NCBI GenBank assembly: GCA_963748075.1
Contig: CAVVHQ010000024.1
Coordinates: 1 to 64,000 of the forward strand
Origin: VRUE01 sp963748075
Lineage (GTDB): Bacteria; Actinomycetota; Thermoleophilia; Solirubrobacterales; 70-9
Reading direction: 5' to 3'
DNA: 64,000 nt
Shown here: piece by piece, positions 62,036-64,000 of the stretch
How the letters are laid out: every line of letters begins with the position of its first letter
Position numbering within the stretch: position 1 is the stretch's first letter
Position numbers and translations under genes: made by a program
The notes under the pieces: generated by a model
What the model was told of the DNA's origin: nothing
Database searches by the model: none
The model's input: only the letters and a program-made list of their open reading frames with translations

Positions 62036-62350
62036 CGCGTGGGCGGACAGCCTCCGCCTGACACCATGCACGATGCACCCTGACGGCTCCTGCCTGCGCG
62101 TGCCGGTCACACCCAAGGGCGATGACCGTCATGCTCGACAGAAGCCTCGCCTGGGCGCAGCTGCATCGCGGCGCGCATGCGTCGGCGCTGCTCGCTGTCC
62201 TGCTCCCCGATTCCCCTGCGATTCCGCGCCACCCGTGGGCGGAACGAGAAAGATTACGGGTACTTCTACCTCCCTGTCAAGTCGCTTCGCGCCTTGACAG
62301 GGAGGTAGAAGTGGGTGGCTCCAAACCCCCTCGTATGTCGTCTTGGGGGC
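62036..62350. other. Gene-free stretch with long hairpin
   Basis: 315 bp between the AlbA-like and excisionase-like genes. The notable feature is the 20-bp inverted repeat at 62262-62312. The rest has no supported gene. Confidence 0.5.
62262..62312. repeat. Perfect 20-bp inverted repeat
   Basis: The arms 62262-62281 and 62293-62312 are exact complements around an 11-nt loop. TTGACA occurs in both arms in opposite directions, so the repeat could hold back-to-back -35 elements, bind a regulator, or fold as RNA. It precedes the excisionase-like gene by 39 bp. Confidence 0.75.
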
Positions 62351-62782
62351 ATGACGGCGGTGGTTGCAATGACTGACCGGCGCGCGCTTCGCGCGGGCGA
62401 CGACCTTCGCCCCAACGATCTGATCAGCGCCGCCGATGCAGCGTCCATCGCCGGGCGCAGCATTCGCACGATCCGTCGCGCGTACCGTGCCGGGAAGCTG
62501 CTCGCCTACCGGGACGGCAACGGGCATGGTGTTCGTATTCGCTACAGCGACCTGCTGCGGTGGATGACCGCGCAGGCCGTCGGGCCCGTCGCGGAAAGCG
62601 AGGACCTCGCGGCAGCAACCGCCCGGCCGGTGAGGCAGGTCAACGTCAGCGGAAGGAATGCAGGGGGCGTCACCAGCGATAGCCTCGCGCTGCTCAAAGC
62701 TGCGCGGCGTCGGCGCGGCGGCGGGCGCGGTTCCGCTTCCGGGCGGCGTGCTGCGGGCTCGACGCCCTCTCGGCGGGCTTGA
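62351..62782 (+). CDS. Excisionase-like helix-turn-helix protein
   Basis: 143 residues from ATG 62351 (a second ATG at 62369). The HTH is ISAADAASIAGRSIRTIRRAYRAGKLLAYRDGNGHGVRIRYSDLLRWM, similar in plan to the gene at 23527. The C-terminus is Arg/Gly-rich. The last 89 bases overlap the 3' end of the convergent integrase, so the tail may not be under protein-level selection. Likely directs excision or regulates the integrase. Confidence 0.78.
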   Translation: MTAVVAMTDRRALRAGDDLRPNDLISAADAASIAGRSIRTIRRAYRAGKLLAYRDGNGHGVRIRYSDLLRWMTAQAVGPVAESEDLAAATARPVRQVNVSGRNAGGVTSDSLALLKAARRRRGGGRGSASGRRAAGSTPSRRA

Positions 62783-64000
62783 ACGGTTCGCCTTCCACTG
62801 ACTCCCTCGCCTGCTTGCACTCCTGCTCCAAGTCGATGGGGTCGGTCCCGGTATAGCGGGCGATGATGTGCGAGTAGTACTTCTGAAGCGTCTGCACATC
62901 ATGCCCGGCCCACGCTGCGAGGTTGTGCAGGTTCATCCCGTGAGTCGTCATGACAAGGGTCGAGTGAAGCGCCATCGATATCGCCGTATGCCGACAGTCG
63001 TAGATGGTCATCGTCGCCAGTCCCTTCGGCGCGCCTTTCGCCTTGGCCGCGATCTCCCTGGCTGGTCGCCACACCCTCGCCGCCCAACGGTCATAGTCGT
63101 TCTTGCTCCATGCCAGCGGAACCGGCTCGTCCTCGTCCTCGGGCTGGGTCCACGCGGGTCCATCCTCACGGAGGACGGGAAAGACCAAAGCTTGGTCGGG
63201 TTGCGTGCCCCAGCGGTCCTCCAACGCCTCCCGGTAGTTGAGCAGCCGGTCGCGAGCATTGCTCAGAAGCAGGGCCGCGCGAGCGCCGGTCTTCAGACCG
63301 GCGATGTTGTCGTCGTCCTCGCGCCCCCGCTGTAGCTCGACGGTGTTGGAGTGAAGGCCTTCCCAGGAGGCCGAGTAGAGCCACTCCGAAGGACGGGCGG
63401 CAACGGTAAAGCCCATCGCCGCGACCAGGGCGGCGTCGCGCAGCGGCAGCAGGTCGTCCCGCGCTGGCCGGTTCAGCACCGCCTCGATGATCCGCTCCAA
63501 GCCGTAGGCGTCCGCTGCGTAGGTGAGGCGCTTCTTCTTCTGCGCTGGAATCTGGAACAGGCCGGAGACCTCGACCGTCAGCCCGTTCGGATACCGCGCC
63601 CGGCCCCAGCGCAGAACGGCCCGCAGCAGCTTCAAAATCTCCGCTCGGTTCGAGGCGGGAACGCCTTCGGTGACGAGTGAATCCTGAAAGCGGGCGATGA
63701 TCGACTGGTCCTGCGAGAGGCGGTCGAGGCGCACCTGGGCAATCGGGCGGCACGCGATCTCGCGGTCCCACATGCGCGTAGCCTTTTCGCCATATCCCGG
63801 CGAAAGGGTTGAGAGATGCTTGACCACCCATTCGTTGAACACCTCGTGAACCGTCATTGCCGAAGCGGCGTCCACCTTCTGCACCGCGCCATCGGCCCCA
63901 ACGATCTCTTGCACCTCGGCGGAGAAGCTGCGAGCGCCGTCAAGCGCGCGGTCGAGCGAGCCCAGCTTGCGGGCGCTGAACGATTTCGAGCGCTGCCTCT
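62694..64000 (-). CDS. Tyrosine integrase (partial, runs off right edge)
   Basis: At least 434 codons; the frame stays open to the edge, so the true start is outside (a GTG at 63914 is internal). SAM-like core-binding region VHEVFNEWVVKHLSTLSPGYG. Catalytic box I Arg in VAAMGFTVAARPSEWLY, box II YDCRHTAISMAL with Tyr instead of the first His, then LAAWAGH and the nucleophile Tyr in LQKYYSHIIARY. The C-terminus is basic. It should recombine att sites at the tRNA-Ile-like gene. Confidence 0.9.
   Translation of the reverse strand, partial: RQRSKSFSARKLGSLDRALDGARSFSAEVQEIVGADGAVQKVDAASAMTVHEVFNEWVVKHLSTLSPGYGEKATRMWDREIACRPIAQVRLDRLSQDQSIIARFQDSLVTEGVPASNRAEILKLLRAVLRWGRARYPNGLTVEVSGLFQIPAQKKKRLTYAADAYGLERIIEAVLNRPARDDLLPLRDAALVAAMGFTVAARPSEWLYSASWEGLHSNTVELQRGREDDDNIAGLKTGARAALLLSNARDRLLNYREALEDRWGTQPDQALVFPVLREDGPAWTQPEDEDEPVPLAWSKNDYDRWAARVWRPAREIAAKAKGAPKGLATMTIYDCRHTAISMALHSTLVMTTHGMNLHNLAAWAGHDVQTLQKYYSHIIARYTGTDPIDLEQECKQARESVEGEPFKPAERASSPQHAARKRNRARRRADAAQL

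Overview
The window is high-GC actinobacterial DNA. Six translationally coupled Mce genes, MMPL transporters, a bc-type cytochrome complex with a menaquinone-type methyltransferase, a zinc-ribbon protein, a collagen-like protein and a family of small secreted proteins together suggest the class Thermoleophilia (Solirubrobacterales or a relative). This placement is an inference from gene content; no rRNA is present.

Layout. 1-17.6 kb is chromosomal envelope and lipid-transport DNA: the end of purA, a palindromic MITE-like insertion at its stop codon, a TetR regulator, two paralogous secreted proteins, a six-gene mce operon headed by an MMPL transporter, a broken PadR gene and two more members of the secreted family. 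A tRNA-Lys at 17.6 kb is the attachment site of integrated element 1 (17658-26924). Element 1 carries a collagen-like protein, a frameshifted MobF relaxase, a possible oriT, HTH and excisionase-like genes, a truncated tyrosine integrase and a broken endonuclease-like cargo gene. A 38-bp copy of the tRNA 3' end closes it.

27-31 kb holds winged-helix regulators and a lipoprotein HtrA-like protease. 31-38 kb is a respiratory block: Tat export (tatA, tatC), polyprenyl synthase, ubiE/menG and a three-gene cytochrome bc operon whose Rieske protein is a plausible Tat substrate. A second, frameshifted MMPL gene, a small secreted protein and a fifth family member follow. 43-46 kb is a heme cluster (hemB, fused siroheme-decarboxylase-like protein, hemL). 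46.5-57 kb is mostly housekeeping: ABC exporter, YmdB-type phosphoesterase, DUF3800 protein, membrane glycosyltransferase, phosphodiesterase, aminotransferase, D-Ala-D-Ala ligase and bifunctional nuclease.

A 3' fragment of a tRNA-Ile-like gene at 57600 marks the left border of integrated element 2, which runs off the right edge. It carries a DUF4160/DUF2442 pair, a regulator operon, an XRE regulator, an AlbA/Schlafen-like protein, an excisionase-like gene and an integrase.

The most novel signal is a leader of roughly 160 nt present in both elements (23855-24023 plus; 60361-60523 minus). It has three potential hairpins, and the middle one shows compensatory base changes between copies. Each copy lies upstream of a different small protein that begins with an NPTGGG motif. 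Several genes (PadR, relaxase, endonuclease-like, SnoaL-like, MMPL2) show frame breaks. Those in element 1 fit decay, but the ones outside it leave open base-calling or assembly indels.
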